From UBA5072 sp963822145 (GTDB lineage Bacteria; Bacteroidota; Bacteroidia; Bacteroidales; UBA10428), in the NCBI GenBank assembly GCA_963822145.1, contig CAWGGG010000002.1, forward strand, positions 806,001 to 870,000: a stretch of 64,000 bases of DNA, in the 5' to 3' direction. The notes under the pieces were generated by a model, which saw nothing but the letters and a program-made list of their open reading frames with translations, had not been told where the DNA came from and made no database searches. This document shows positions 63,018 through 64,000 of this stretch, piece after piece. The translations under genes were made by a program, and so were the position numbers. The first letter of the stretch is position 1. Every line of letters begins with the position of its first letter.

Positions 63018-64000
63018 ATGGGTCAATACCGATTGTTCTTCTCCGTCCATCTGATCAGAAAAATTTCTTTCCTCTTGCTTGCCTTTTCCCTTCCGCTTTT
63101 CATAGCACGTTTGTACCCCGCCGAAATGGTTGGTTCCTTAGCCATCAGGGACAAGGATACTACGTACTATTTGACACACAATGACCTGAAAACTGGGGAA
63201 AGACTGTTTTACGGACTCATCCGGGAGCAACAGGATATGAAATCCTGTGTTTCCTGTCATTACATTCACCCCGTTAAAGAACTCAACTGGAATCCCTCCG
63301 CCTTTGACATGGCTGAGTCAATTAACGACAAATCTCCGGAGGACCTGAAAAGATCCCTGCTCAATCCGATAGGGAAAAAACTAATGGCGGCACATGCGAA
63401 CTTCACCGGCCTGAATGATCAGCAGATCCTGCAACTGAAAGGTTACCTGCAAGCGTACTATGAGCAGGGGGGATATCATCACAAGCCCAATATAAGCCAG
63501 CGACTGTTGTTCCTTAGCCTGGTGGCTTTGTTTTTCCTGACACTGCTCGATCTCCTGTGGTTCAAATTAATCAGGTTCAAAGCCGTTCATGGGGTGGTGC
63601 TCGTGGTTACTACCCTGTTAATTACCAAATTCACTGTTGAAGAGGCGCTGGCCATTGGAAGATCAAAGAACTATGCACCCGACCAGCCCATTAAATTCTC
63701 TCATGCCGTTCATTCGGAGCAAAACCAGATCAATTGCCTCTACTGTCACAGCAGTGCCGAATACGGCAAATCAGCAGGGATTCCGTCAGCCAATGTTTGT
63801 TTGAACTGCCACATGATCGTTCGGGAAGGAAGCCGGTCGGGACGTTTTGAGATCAACAAAATCCTTACTGCAGTGGAGCAAAAAAAACCCATTCAGTGGA
63901 AAAAGGTTTACAATCTCCCGGATCACGTGTTTTTCAGTCATGCCCAACACGCAGGCGCCGGAAAACTCGAATGTCAGCAATGCCACGGATCTGTAAACCA
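63018..64000 (+). CDS. Alternative complex III multiheme cytochrome c, partial
   Basis: The gene starts at 63018 (MGQYRLFFSVHLIRKISFLL) and runs off the window. It has an N-terminal transmembrane segment (about 14-36), a second near 165-185 and at least four heme-binding CxxCH motifs at Cys77 (CVSCH), Cys240 (CLYCH), Cys261 (CLNCH) and Cys319 (CQQCH). This fits ActA of the quinol:cytochrome c oxidoreductase alternative complex III. It would pass electrons from menaquinol to downstream oxidases. The remaining act genes would be expected to the right. Confidence 0.85.
   Translation, partial: MGQYRLFFSVHLIRKISFLLLAFSLPLFIARLYPAEMVGSLAIRDKDTTYYLTHNDLKTGERLFYGLIREQQDMKSCVSCHYIHPVKELNWNPSAFDMAESINDKSPEDLKRSLLNPIGKKLMAAHANFTGLNDQQILQLKGYLQAYYEQGGYHHKPNISQRLLFLSLVALFFLTLLDLLWFKLIRFKAVHGVVLVVTTLLITKFTVEEALAIGRSKNYAPDQPIKFSHAVHSEQNQINCLYCHSSAEYGKSAGIPSANVCLNCHMIVREGSRSGRFEINKILTAVEQKKPIQWKKVYNLPDHVFFSHAQHAGAGKLECQQCHGSVN

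Overview
The window comes from a member of the Bacteroidota, most likely a Bacteroidales-like lineage known only from sequence. Evidence: type IX secretion (T9SS) sorting domains of both type A and type B, a PorP/SprF protein, BACON and BspA-like repeats, DUF3857/transglutaminase proteins, a Bacteroidota -33/-7 promoter in front of tRNA-Gln, and the start of an alternative complex III cytochrome gene at the right edge. No gene gives a safe genus.

Layout. 1-3194 is an AT-rich accessory flank: a radical SAM/SPASM protein and two adjoining small membrane proteins on the minus strand, then about 600 bp without genes but rich in inverted repeats. 3195-11092 is a compact integrated element of about 7.9 kb. 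It is bounded by a 17-bp direct repeat; the right copy is the 3' end of an intact tRNA-Cys gene (11077-11147, minus). Its genes all run on the plus strand: tyrosine integrase, an excisionase-like HTH protein, several unknown small proteins, two paralogous VRR-NUC-like nucleases (one without its catalytic lysine), a family-A-polymerase-like protein broken by a one-base frameshift, a P27-family terminase small subunit, an HK97-type prohead protease and a terminal HTH protein. It has no large terminase, portal, capsid or tail gene, so it looks like a phage satellite (PICI-like) rather than a prophage. It is the most interesting object in the window. Just beyond the tRNA lies a decayed second tRNA-Cys copy with a rebuilt anticodon arm.

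11387-34015 is mostly plus-strand chromosome: a sugar-binding lipoprotein, a DUF819 permease, folB with a CWC protein, glnS followed by tRNA-Gln(CTG), a broken lipocalin-like lipoprotein, a TPR histidine kinase, a DUF6263 protein with a TonB-dependent receptor, an orphan ParA with a lysine-rich partner, a frameshifted DUF1080 protein, a coupled pair of transglutaminase-like proteins (the second without its catalytic residues) and a large LRR/BACON T9SS cargo. 34030-37728 (minus) holds ThuA, an S9 peptidase and an MBL-fold hydrolase. 37836-47154 (plus) is a T9SS-associated cluster: a type B sorted adhesin (frameshifted), PorP/SprF, a PD40/PKD/OmpA-like protein, an unknown exported protein and a propeller-SpoIIE phosphatase.

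47255-64000 is core: tcdA, tatD, purN, acpP-fabF-rnc, TonB-ExbB-ExbD, a two-component system resembling RprXY, groES-groEL, a sigma-54 activator with LptE, an unknown protein and secG, then kdsB and the truncated complex III cytochrome. Several genes carry one-base frameshifts (near 8128, 25497 and 39085, plus the lipocalin pseudogene). These may be true decay or residual assembly errors; the sequence alone cannot decide.
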